Of a stretch of DNA of 64,000 nucleotides, positions 1 through 11,700 are shown one piece after another. Location: contig NC_018398.1 in the NCBI RefSeq assembly GCF_000208865.1, positions 2,046,001 through 2,110,000 of the forward strand, read 5' to 3'. The stretch comes from Neospora caninum Liverpool (taxonomy: Eukaryota; Apicomplexa; Conoidasida; Eucoccidiorida; Sarcocystidae). The stretch's first letter is position 1. Each line of letters starts with the position of its first letter. Position numbers and translations under genes: made by a program. The notes below the pieces were generated by a model that was not told the DNA's origin, searched no databases, and saw nothing but the letters and a program-made list of their open reading frames with translations.

Positions 1-3000
1 GAGGGCTCATGTACGAATACGAACAAAAGAAGACGAAACCCGTCAACTACGCAGACGGAGAAAAGGTACACCACCTAAGGAGAAGGCAAAATATGGGCGG
101 CGCGCCGCCGGGTATCGAGAGACGGTTGTGCGTGCAGTCGGCGCACATCTGAATCCCACTGCGAAGCCATCTGTCCCTTGTGCACTCGCTTGCACATTGC
201 ATGATGAGAGCTGGAGGGCGAGAAGGAAACATACGGTGTCCTCCGGTAGCGAGGAAGGGGGGAACGTGAAGAGGGGGAACAGGAATCCACAAACAGTGAG
301 ACTCTCGCCAGAAAAAAGATAACGGAGAAAACCCAGTCCAGAACGGAACGCCTGCCGCACCTATACAAGGCGGGCGCACGCCAACCGACTGCATGGCGGG
401 ACGCCATTTCTTGCCGTCAGTCAACGGTTTGACACAGTCCGCAGTTTTTCTCGTTGAATGTGGTTATTTCATCACAACAGATCTCCTGCTTCACTTTACA
501 GTTCGGTGCTTTGAAAAGGAAGTAGATTCTCTGGCCACGTGTCTCCTGCTCATCGGGCAGGAGTGGTCAACAGGGGGGAGGCTGGCTGCTTCGGAGGCGC
601 TCTACCTGCCTATACCAGCCGTGACGTCGTCCATTTGCGTCGAGACCCTGCCGCGCAGAAACAAATCGCAAAACACGGGTATCAATCGGTTCGCGACCTC
701 AGTGTTGAGTAAAAGAGCCCAATAGCACTCTCCTATTGCAGTGTGCCGGTGGTGAGAGAAGGAAAGACTTGAATTTGTCCATCGATCAGTATCTCACGCT
801 ACATCGACAGCAGAGCCCAGGCATGAAACGAGTGCCTGAGCCGCGTCTAGCATGTGCGACATGCTAGCTCGATCCGACCAAACACACATACACGACGAAA
901 GAAGCGACATATCAATATCAAAGCATGGCGGGAATGTACCCAATGTCATTCGGCATCACGGGGAAATTCCCAGCCTCAGCGCCGGCTCCCGCGGCTGTCT
1001 AAGCCGCCTCCGACGCGCATGGTTTCAACGTAGGAATGAGACACCCCACACTTGACGAGGATAAACGCCTAACTTCGATTCTTCACTGCATTACTTCCGA
1101 CGGTTGGCAATCGGGGTGTCGACTAGAAGCTCCTTTTAATGACACGGTGCGCTCCGTTATGTTGGCGGCAGCTTCGCCCAAAACGCTGTTAATTCCGTAT
1201 TACCCATCGCACGTCAACAGTCTAGCAGCGCAAGCAATACTTGGAGTCCTTTTCAATTTTTACGTCAGCAGCGTATACGGAATGTGGAATGAGGTCCTTT
1301 GGTGAGAAAAACGTGGCACCAGATTGACTCTCAGTCAGAGTGGATTGCCTGCTGCAAAGTGATGCTGACACCACAAGGGAATTTGCTGAGATGCCCGGTT
1401 CCACCTCTTGTTTCATTACCCCATGTTTCTAGACAGCCGAGGTTAGCCGCCTGGTCCCCATCAGAAGGTTTTCCTGAAGGCCTCGCGACACAGGGTGGAT
1501 GCCCTATAGTGCTTCTTCCATTTCGAGATTTCAACCGTTTTCGTGGGGAGCTAGCAACGGTAAAACAACGGGGAACAACCGGTGCAGCGTTGTATAAAAA
1601 TGCAGCGTTGTATAAAAAAGTGGTGGGAGCAGAAAGTTAGTGTATGCCAAGCCGCACCGGAATTCGGCTAGACCACCAGCGAGCAACGGGTGTTGCAAGG
1701 GAACCGGTCAGATAAGAGGGACTGAGGTCGTGACTGACCGAGCAAGATTTGTTATGAAGATGCTTCGAGAAAGATATCCAAATGGAATGTTAGCGAGTAG
1801 CTGTTGGCCTGCAGGCTCATCGGGAGCTGAGGAAACTATACTCGTCGTGCGGGGGGGAGGAGCAACATGCATGTATGTCGAAAGAAACTGAGATACAGGG
1901 GTGTATTTCAACCGCTGTGAGCTTCTCTGCCGTTGCCGCACTCTGAAGAAAGCCAGCCAGCGTAGCATGCCGCCGTTTCCCGGTGCTTGCTTCGCACCAG
2001 AAAAGTAGGATGGCCAGCTTCTCTGCGCAACTGAGACATCTCCGCGAATCAACCGAAGAGTGCGGACCACTCCTTCGTTTTCGAGCGCCTCAACGATGTT
2101 GTGGCCACCGCCGGTTTATTTGTCTATGGACAATACTACGGGTACATGTGTGACACATATAGAAACACGCCTCCATGTCGGGTTGCCCGTCGCCTTCAGC
2201 GCCCCAACAGCATTCTGACTCCCTGCTATCAAGACATCATATTTCTTCTACAGCTCCACGGTTCGTGATCTTGCAGCTCACGGGCGCAACTCCTCGCTAG
2301 TCAATCGTTTCCTTACCAAAAAAAACATGCACTCCTGATAAGGGTTTGTCGTGGTGCGACTAGCCGGAGTGTTCAAGGCGTGTGCCAGAAAAATTTAACG
2401 AATAAAGCATCCTGCCATTCGCAGCCAGACGGCTGACGCGAGCTTTGGCGCTTGCCGTGTTCCACGATAAAGCTGTGTGCCACCGAGTTCTGACCACAGT
2501 TCCGAAATAAATCGTTTGCTGGTCGGCAGCGCACCATCTGTTTTTTTAAAAGATACGGAAAGCATCTATGCTGTAGTTCCAGTCGATGACGTATGTGAGT
2601 GAATGTCGCATTAAGGTGGTGGTTCATGTCGAGAGAAGAGATCATGTGCCGGTTCCGTTTGCCCAAAAGACAGACGACCGAGACTCGCTTCCAATGTATC
2701 AAGATTCCAGCTCGAAGAATTTCGTTCACAGTATCAGGAGTGTGACGGCAACCTGAGTCTTTCAGACGCCAGTGTTTTTGATTGTGTCTCCGCCTCCTGA
2801 CAAAGAGAGGATTCAAAGGAGATCGGAGGGGTGAGAGGCGGGGTGGGAATTAAAGCCTCCGGTTTTATCAAGAAGGTTAGCTAGCCGTCAGATAGATTGT
2901 CATCAGGCGGACCTCTGCACCCCACCCTTCGCCCGCACAAGCTGATACACCTGCACGCAAACCGGACTTCAACGGCACACACCCAAGAGGCTACCGGCAC

Positions 3001-3743
3001 ACGGAAATGGACTGCATTGTGAAGTCATACCTCCTTTGTGTGAAACCCAGTTCCTACGTTGATAGGATCTACGGTGCCAATGCATCTCTTCAAGTGTAGT
3101 TGCACGACAGTTAGAGCTGGACACGATACGCTATAAAGTTAGCTCCTGCCGCTGCAGATGGCTTGGTCTGCATGCAATTCAGTCAGCACACCGCGAGACT
3201 CACTTCGCAGTCAAAGATGCGAACCCCGTCTTTGGCTTCTGGTACGCCCGCATGCAAGTTATTGTCTGCAATCGGCTGCCAACAAAATATACTGCAGTTT
3301 CTTTCTGTCCTCTTGGAACGGCATAAGTCCTTTAACGTGTAGTGCACGCTACGCAGCAGAGTTGAAAGCCCGAGCAAGAGCAGCACCCTGGTGAAAAACG
3401 GCAAATTCCGGGAAGAGGTGGAACTTCAATCTGGGCATGAATGAAGGCATCGGCTTTGTGTTTGCTGCGAAGTACCGATGATTCAGTGGTTTTTCTAATT
3501 CCCATCTGCTGCCATTTATGACTTGCACGTGCGTGACAGCCGTCGTTCCTGCCGCAGCTGCATGCAGCGACTGTGTGATGCATCCGCACAGCACTCATTT
3601 TCGCGTAATCCGCGTATGTTCCTTGGGAAATGCTTGCTCGAAACTTCCTTTTGGTGTTGTATGGAGCAGCGAGGAGAATGAACAGTCTGTACATATAATC
3701 ACGGATCCTGTAGCTTGTTACTGCTAGTTCTAGTTCACATTGC
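1..3743. other. No supported gene
   Basis: Both strands carry only short overlapping ORFs with no recognisable domain and no convincing exon chain. The longest is about 147 codons, on the - strand at 2373-2816. The stretch is less GC-rich than the right half of the window. It could be spacer, untranslated sequence or introns of a gene that starts outside. The only distinct structure seen is an 18-bp tandem duplication near 1.6 kb. Confidence 0.5.
1583..1618. repeat. 18-bp tandem duplication containing TATAAAAA
   Basis: TGCAGCGTTGTATAAAAA occurs twice head to tail, at 1583-1600 and 1601-1618, without a mismatch. Each copy contains a TATA-box-like TATAAAA. Toxoplasma promoters generally lack a positioned TATA box, so this is recorded as a repeat rather than a promoter. 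Confidence 0.8.
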
Positions 3744-4565
3744 ATGTGCATAGCTTTCAACCGTGTCTCCGACACGTGGGGGGCAGAAAGTCACTCCTTC
3801 TATCTCTTGACTAAGAGGCTTCGGCCACTCGGTATTATGGCATGCTCTCTGTCCCTTCCGGATGCAGCAAGTTTTCCTGCATTGGCAGCAACCTCGATGA
3901 ATCCTACCAATGCGGAACCAGAGAGGTCCTTGACCTTTTCACGGAAAAACCGCCGTCAAGAAAAGCCGACAGTGAACACGGTTCTGGAGGTTTCTAGAGC
4001 GTCGCCAACGACACGAGCTGTAGCGGCCTCCGCTTTGTCATTGACAAAAAGTCCCTTGGCACGACCTGCGCTACGGCCCTACGAGATTCTTGTCACCAGG
4101 CGTCTTCCCCTGGTTGTCTACTTTAAGCGGTGCATGCGGCTGTTGCACGCTGGCCTCGAACCATCGCAACAAAAGCGCACAAGCACCTTCCTTAATGGAA
4201 CAAAGGATGCGCAGTTTCAGAAACAACTCGTTCCGCAGTTCCCTTTCATCATTATCCGAGGTGCCGGAGGATGCATGCGAACAGCCATCTGGCTCGCTCA
4301 GGACGTTGTAAAAGCTCTAGGGGGCTTGGTGCGTTCTGCTGAAGAGCGAACTTCATGCCGCGACGGCGCCTCCACAGCCAGCAGTTACTCACCTTCTCTC
4401 GAAGTCGAAACGCATACGGTGGAATGCACAGATACAGCGTGGACGTTTGCTGAAGACGATGACTGTTCTGTCGTTGGCGCATTCGATGTAAGCAAGCTGA
4501 GCTCTGATAGTAGCTGTGTCGTGTCTGCGGAGGTATCTGCGCTGACTGAGACCGTAGCAGATTAA
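3744..4565 (+). CDS. Alba-superfamily (Rpp20/Pop7-like) protein
   Basis: Single open frame of 273 codons. Residues about 111-137 (ILVTRRLPLVVYFKRCM then RLLHAG) and about 168-190 (IIIRGAGGCMRTAIWLAQD) match the two halves of the Alba/Rpp20 fold: a first strand with a basic helix, then a small-residue turn followed by the RAI-type helix. Alba-family proteins bind RNA or DNA; the Rpp20/Rpp25 branch belongs to RNase P/MRP. The insert between the halves (about 30 residues) is long and polar, and the C-terminal third is acidic, serine-rich and probably disordered. The ATG at 3837 has a better context (A at -3, G at +4) than the one at 3744 and would drop 31 residues, so it may be the true start. 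A spliced 5' exon is also possible. The family assignment rests on motif reading only; the alternative is an unrelated small protein. Confidence 0.5.
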   Translation: MCIAFNRVSDTWGAESHSFYLLTKRLRPLGIMACSLSLPDAASFPALAATSMNPTNAEPERSLTFSRKNRRQEKPTVNTVLEVSRASPTTRAVAASALSLTKSPLARPALRPYEILVTRRLPLVVYFKRCMRLLHAGLEPSQQKRTSTFLNGTKDAQFQKQLVPQFPFIIIRGAGGCMRTAIWLAQDVVKALGGLVRSAEERTSCRDGASTASSYSPSLEVETHTVECTDTAWTFAEDDDCSVVGAFDVSKLSSDSSCVVSAEVSALTETVAD

Positions 4566-7354
4566 GACCTGCAACTTATCCCCAATCAACAAGCCGGTTT
4601 TGTTGCTGTTTACGAAGCAGCGGAGTGACACAGGGGAGGAGGGGCTTCCCTTTCCAGCTCAGATGCAACGCCGTGTACGCGACTCTTTACGTGCGCGGTC
4701 CTCACGCCCACCAACTAGTTATCGTAGGTCGCGGGTGATGACCAGGCTTCACTCCGGACTTGGTGGCCAGTCCTGCCTTTTCCACATCAGGATATGTTTG
4801 CTGTGCTGTCTGTACGTCTCCTGTCAGCTTGCCGTCAGGCGGCGTTCCATCAGCGCGATCTCCATCAAAGTATACAGGCCTCTACTGCAGGAACTGTCCT
4901 GAAGATAAATACACACTGTATTTTCCGTTTGACGCCCACTGTGTCTCCTACAATGCCGTGTGGTTGGGGCACCAGACAGCCTGCCTGGCGTGAGTAACGT
5001 CGGTCAGCTGTCAAGGGAGCTCCCCCTCCTAACCGCAATCGGCATGTATCGTCTTTTTGCAAAGAACGATTCGATACAGCAGTGTATCAGTAATTCGACT
5101 GAGGGCCAATGCCGCTTCCCCGCATCTGATGGTGGAGTTGTCCGTTTGTGGCTGTCCAGTCATTCTTTTTTGTGTGGCCATCGCACAATGCTGCTGGACT
5201 CACCCTGAGTGTTTCCAGTGGTGGTACTTGTTGTCCAGGTTCTCTTGCCATAGGTTCTTGACCATTGTCTATTGTGTTATATGAAGGTTCGGTTGTGTGG
5301 CGTTTTTGTGGCAGATTCTACTCAGAAATGAGTAACACTGATGCCTGCACACCACTGACTTGAGGCACTCTGACAGGCAGGTGAACGCGAATGTCTCCCC
5401 CACTAACGAAGGGATTGAGATGCGACACGTTGAGCCGAGTTCAGGGGTTCTCTCTGCTCAGAACGCAAGCACTGGAAGGCGAAACTTACGGGAACTCCAA
5501 GCCGGAAAAGGGTAGTAGTTAGAGAATTACCATATTCGACTACAGTCCTCTGCGTGCATACATCAATGTGGGTGGCAATGCTCCACAACGGTCTTACGGC
5601 AGCACGCCTACACGCACAGTCATTGTAGCGCCGGAGTGGCTGAAGTCCGATGATGACAGGCGAACGATAGCGTCTTAGCAAATAATGGGAGCCAGAGAAT
5701 GCTGTGGCGGAAGCTGCTTTTGTTTGCGGTGGTTCCAAGGTTTCGTTTTGACGCATCGCACGAAAGGTTTCCTGTAAGCGGTTTTCTTGGTAACAGGGGA
5801 AGATATGTAAATACTGTCGATAAGTCCAGCAGCACATCTGATTCTCTGCAGCTTCACCGCAACGCGACTTCTTCCTTTGTACGAGACCTGTTGCAAGCTG
5901 TGTGATGCTTGCCAAACAGCTTTTAATCTCAACGAGTGGCTCTCGCGATCTTCTGTTGTCCGGTTGACGCGACAAAACGCGACCGAAGCTCCATGGAGGC
6001 AAAACTGTTGCCCACGTGGTCAACAGTGAAGGGGCAGATTGTCGGCGCAGCAGGAACAGCCACCTCACCTGTTTTCCTGCAAACTCATCCACGACGCGCT
6101 GTTACAAAGCGACAGTTGGTAGAGCAGCGCGGAAGGGGGTTTCGCCTTAACGTAGAAACCCCTGCATTCTACCCTCACTATGATACGATGTAGAACCACG
6201 TCGACGCTTTCCTATGAACCACATCTCACGAAGAGTGATTCTACCCGAAAGGTACTGCTGCACGCCGCTCTGGGAGAGAGCTAGAATTCGGAGGGGTTAC
6301 CGTGCCGTGGTGTCTGTAATCACGCCGTCCCTCCGGTACGACTCTCACAGTGGAGCACCCCTCCATATTAGTTCATCTGTTTGTTGAATTTGGTTCCTAG
6401 ATAATTTCGCGTGACGCAGGGCGACCTCTGGTCGCATTACCCGGTCACGAAATTGCACGCTAACAGCACAGTTGTGACACACCAGCCTGGGTGTATTGTT
6501 GGTATCCCCCGCATCGTCCACACATGAAGCGAAAGCACTCGACCACAGCCCGTTTGATTAGGGGGTGCCACCTACCGAGCCTGTTTTCCAGAGAGGCGAG
6601 GGTAATCTCCCTCGGGGTTCCGATGGGGCTGCACGTGGTGGTCTGCAACGCTGGTCTGAACGGGGATCGGTCCTTTATACGGGCACCAAATAGGAGGGAA
6701 CCGTTTACTGGTCCATTGGTACGTTAACGGATTCCGGTCACCAACCGTGTGACAGGCAGCGGTAGCTCTACAAGCGCTTTGTCTGGGGATTTTGTGTCTA
6801 CACAATTAGTGCAGTCCAAGTGTTGGGTCGCAAGTTTCTCGGTTCGCCGAGGTCAACGCAAACCGTACCGTACATCCATTGCCAGCGACTCGCGCTCACT
6901 TGCATTTTCCGGGGGTACGTCTCTGTCTTTTTCCGGTTCCGTTCTCACTGTGGCGTCTTAGCGGTAGGATACGGACGAAGAGCCACCTTCCGTGATGTTT
7001 TGCGATCCCTAGATTTTTTGGACCAAACGTCCGCTAGACTGGAACTGCAGTAGTTTGTGGATTTTCGACAAGTGCGGAACAATGCCTTGGCGTCACCACT
7101 TTCCGTGGATGAGCGTGAAAGTGTGCCACATCGCTCCATTCACACGAGCGTTGTCTTGACGCGAATACAAACTGTATAGAATCCTGTCTAATGGCGTCGC
7201 CCGGTGGCACCTAGAGATCTGAGAAGTTTTCCTTTCATGAGCGGTACGTGTTTTCTGCTTGGTTTATACTGGAAGACGGCCTGTGGAAACGGCAGAGGAT
7301 CGTGTGAACGCTGCGGTCGACGGAGCGGATGTGCTGCGGTGAAGTTCTCGTACC
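4566..7354. other. No supported gene
   Basis: Short ORFs on both strands without domains. The longest is a 229-codon - strand frame at 5403-6092, rich in Arg, Ser and Leu and without a recognisable motif, and it is not called. The stretch probably holds the 3' region of the Alba-like gene and the 5' region or early introns of the gene to the right. Confidence 0.4.
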
Positions 7355-8631
7355 GTGGCGGGTCAAGAAACGTTCGTGGTACCTTGCCGTCTGGCGGACG
7401 TTTGTATACTCTCGCCTTCGTGGATCAGAGCTAGTTTCTGGTGCGTCACCCAAGTTTTGATATTTGCGTACATACTCATGGCGGACAGGATACTCCACTC
7501 GCATCAGCCTCCGCTGCGAGTTTTGCCACGCCGACCCTCGGTGGTGCTGGAAGGCAGGAACGCCGATGCTCCTCTGCCGGAGGGTAGGCCTGCACCCGAA
7601 TCTACAACGCCAATCCCTTGCTGTAGGCGCGGATATTTTCCTCCCTTTCCGGTGGATGTCACCGGCTGGCTTCGATTCGCGAGGTCGGCCCTTCCCCAAA
7701 GCCTCCGGTTCCAACTGTGGCTTTTACGTCTTGCGTTTCTTTGCCAGGCACTACTAGTATTAGGTCTCACTTGTTGTTCCATAAGACTCAACAAAGGGAC
7801 TGTACTCCTCCTCCTGTTGACGGTGTTAGTTTGGCTTGCTGTGGAGCGAGGACTGCACCTAGCACAGTCTACTTCTTTCAAGGGAAGCGCCGGCCTTCGA
7901 GGGCGTCAGCATGCTGAGGACGTCACTCTTCAGCCATGCGTTACAGTCGCTCTCCTATGCGAGCTGATTACTCCTCAGGTGGCTGTCTGGTAAGTTGGAT
8001 GCGTGATTGATCGAGTAAGCCTGTTGGGGCAGGCTGCCACGTAGCAGTGGCGCCCTGCCTCACGAGTGACTGTCTAATGGGCGGAAGACCCTTCCTAGTG
8101 GAAAGTTGTGTCTTAGAGCTGATGCACAGACTCACTGATGTTGAATTCTTTTGCATGAACTGGTCAGGCTGGCAGGCGTGTCGGTTTAGCAGAACTGGCA
8201 GCAAAGGGAAGGTGACTCTCGTTACCAACCCGTGCATGTTATGCGGGGTCATTACGCAGGATCCTGGACTTGCCAGCAAAAACCGTCTTGACGTCACGCC
8301 TTCTTTCATCCTCCATCTGCAGGCTTCTTTCTATCTTCGCGAGACTGTCTGTAAGCGAAAACTGCACAGGAAACTCCGACGCATCCTTGCAGGAACATTT
8401 CTCTCTGTAGTGCCTATCATTTCGGCTGCCGCCGACACCTGTGTGTCCCAGGTGAACAGTACTGGATGAAATATCAGGTTTTGTTCACACTTTCAATGGC
8501 ATCCTCTCACTCCCAGAATGTCACAAACGATTGGCACGGCGATATCTAGCGTATCGTGTGTGTGTTTGTATTTGCAGCCCGCGGACTTGTTTCTAGTATC
8601 GACTGTGGACGTAGGCCTTAGCATTGGCGCT
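7355..8631 (+). CDS. Possible 5' exons with membrane segments
   Basis: Tentative. The frame 7355-7978 encodes two adjacent hydrophobic stretches (LRLAFLCQALLVLGLTCC and GTVLLLLLTVLVWLAV) and could end at a CAG|GTGGCT donor. Two short in-phase exons follow: 8323-8406 (after CATCTGCAG, ending TCT|GTAGTG, basic, with KRKLHRKLRRIL) and 8578-8631 (after a T-rich tract ending TTTGCAG, ending GCT|GTAACT). All three keep phase 0 and would join the well-supported exon at 8783, so they may be the N terminus of that gene. The donors are weak and no start codon is convincing. They could equally be non-coding. Confidence 0.25.
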
Positions 8632-8782
8632 GTAACTTCCTTGCGACGATGGGCCAGTTTCTCCGAGGATGTCACTCTTTTGGCGGCTGCTTCAGCAGCC
8701 CTTCTTTTTTCAGGAATCGCGAACGGTCTGTCTAACCGCGTTACAGCTGGGCTACCCACAGGATTATTCTTCCCCTTTTCAG

Positions 8783-11700
8783 AAGTGTCATCCCGTTGGA
8801 GTGAACCGGATAGTACTGAGGGGAATCGTCGCTATTGTGCAATCCCTCCGGAACACGATGGGAACGCTGCAAAGAGGGCATTTTGTGGACCCGGCTACAC
8901 TGGAGTATTTTATGTGGAGGAACGCAGACGTTTCCCACATATTGTCAGCCAAGACAAGAGTCGGAATCTTCAAAGTGAGAACTGTTTCCCCGTGGCGTCG
9001 GTGGGCCAGCATGGAGATGGAGATGGGCATCCTTTTCCTGTGAGAGTTAACGGTGGGGTGGACTCCGAAATGTCTTCTCATACCACAACAACGCATTTTT
9101 CTTCCCACCAGCAGACTTCGGTTCCGGCGGTGCGGCCATCGGTGCTGAGCATGAATGAGCTGCTGTCGGACCATCTGGATCCGGGCGTCACTCACTCATT
9201 ACTGTCCCCAAGAGGAGCCGGTAACAGTGGGTCTCCGGTTTGCCGCTGCCCACTAAGGAAAGTGCTCCCATCCCTGCACAACGGGGAGCTGCATGACGCA
9301 CGTTCATGGACATCCCCGTACTTGACAGGACCAAAGCATTACGCCATGCCGCAGAAGCATCGCCAAGAGGATTTGTGGTCAAGCAAGCACTATGCTAACA
9401 AACAGCAAACTGCATCAAGGACAGCAACCGACGTTGCAGGGTAAGTGTTTCAGACACTTGCCGGTTACAATATTGATAACTTTTCCCGTTCGTTTCTTCG
9501 TTCTTCATGGAGTGCCCTTGCTTGTGAAAGACGATGCACTAGCAGAATCAGTACCATTGCTTGCCCGGCACAGTGTTTCTGTTAAGAGGCTACTGCGAGT
9601 GTGTGTGTGCCCTCTGCCGTCAAGAGAGCTCAAGTCGGGCCGGAGGTTGAGGGCTCGCAGGGCGGGCAGGCCAGACTGACAGCTAAATGTTTTCGGGGGA
9701 GGGGCGAAGCCTCACGAGTTGCAGCATCTTCACTTTTCGGCAAGAGACTCTTCTACGTTTGCTGTACATCTCAGATGAAACTGTATCCCGTCGGTAGCAC
9801 TACCGTCTGGAGCTGTGTGGCGTGAAACAGCAACGATGGTACCATTTATGAGGGTCCCCCCTGTTCATTCAGTAGTAAAACATGTTCATGGAGCTAGTGT
9901 AAAACATTTTATCGATAATCTATGTTTTGGCTTTTCTGCGTTCTGGTTACGTGTGCTTCCGTCCAGCATAGTACTGCGTGCATCAGACGTCTTGATCCTC
10001 TCGTCTCTCGAGCGTTGTGGACACACAATTCAAACGCTCGCCACGCGTTCGGTTCCTAGAGTCCAAGGAAGTGGAGACGGTTCGTCGTCCGAGGTAGATT
10101 GCCGTCTCTTATCCGAAGGCATGCTTGTCGAGTGCCACCATCTGGCTGACGAACTCGAGCTAATCCATAAAAACCTTGTTGGAATACTTCGTTTGCTGGG
10201 ACGATGTAGCCCGGGTTGTCCCGTCTCGTCCGAAAAGATGTCGAACCACCCAACGGTGGACCAGAAGAACTATCCAATCCCCAAGCAGCAGAATCCTGAC
10301 CTTTGGAAGGACCGCCAAGTTGGTCGTCCGTTGAATCGGTGTCGGCGTGGTGTAAGGAATATTCAAGCGACTTGCCCTGCCTGTGGTTCATCAGATTTAT
10401 TGCGCTGCGTGTGCGTTGCGATCGATCAAGCGTGTCCGTTTGAGCTATATCACTGTATGGACCTTCTTAAACGAGCAACTGCTGTCATTTCTGAGGCCAC
10501 GTCCGTGGTAGTGCAAGTGTCAATCGGTGATGATGTGGACAGCCTAGCGTCGGACCGCTATGGAGGGAGCTCTGGAAATACAGGGATCGATTACAGTACC
10601 CAGGACAAGTTGGGTTCTGCAGGTCGACTGACTCTAGAGCGTAACGCGAATCAGGGACGGACGAGTCAACCCGGAGAAACATCCGCGGATCGAACTGACG
10701 AAGTTGCGGCGATTGCAACCACGACCCAAGGTGTGTGCGAACCAGGGAGTTCGTCGTGCGAACGTGACGTCAACGACCGTTTACCCAGTGTTAGAATGGT
10801 AAGGAGCCAGAAGGAACTCTGGTTGGAGGGTCACGAGAAGGAGCTTCTTGTTGTTTTACAGTCTCTAATTGCGGCAGTGTCAGCAGCAGCTTCTCCTGGA
10901 GACGAAGTAACTGTCTCAGTTGGCGTGGATACGGAGAGAGTGCGCGGATGCCGAGAACACGCTGACGATTGTTCGGGGGACTCTTTCACAGGGTACACAC
11001 ACTTGGGGACAGAAGATGGAGGCAGGGACGAGCCACTTCGTGGACAGGAATTCGACATCCCAAAAGGTCGATCTTCCCGAAAGGCAAACCCGTTCTTCGT
11101 CGCTTTGGAAGAACAGACGGAGCCACCCCGGCTCGCATTCTGTTTCACAATCAATCTCCACTCTGTTGCCAGAGGCGTTTCCCGTGATAAAACAGGTATG
11201 AATAAGGCTACCCTTTATAAATGCTACCCACTCATGTGAGCTGCGAATAAAGACCAGGTGTGAGCATCCACATAACTAGGGCCAATTGAGGCATGACATG
11301 GGCGAAGTCACAATTGGTGGATGTAACATGTGCTGGAGCCAGTAGATTCAACAGCCGAGTTAACATGCAGGGATTACAGGTGTGTGGGTGTATTCTGCAT
11401 AAGGATCAATAGTCGCCAACAAGGTAGAACCTGATGTACTGTAGTTGTTTCCCCTGTACTCGTGGTACACGCTCTTGTCCGACTTATGTGCTTACCACTG
11501 AAAACGGTGTGGGCTCGCGGCTACCGACGAGCAGCTGTGGTTTTGTTCCCCCTCCCAACCCCGTTTTCGATTTTATCTTGCTTTTCTGAACCGTGCCTCC
11601 CCCTTCGATTCTCAGGTGTTACGGAAAACACGAACGGCGACAGGTACGAGATGGCACCGCACCTCCTGGCGACCGTCGTCCAAGAATGTCTTCACTCCCC

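Noticed and set aside
5403..6092. 229-codon - strand ORF
   Set aside because: No domain, no splice partners and no biased composition; chance length in this region.
8518..9444. One 308-codon exon
   Set aside because: A different frame between a strong acceptor (8782) and a GTGAGA donor (8975) reads more like protein and keeps phase with 9112, so the long ORF is partly intron.
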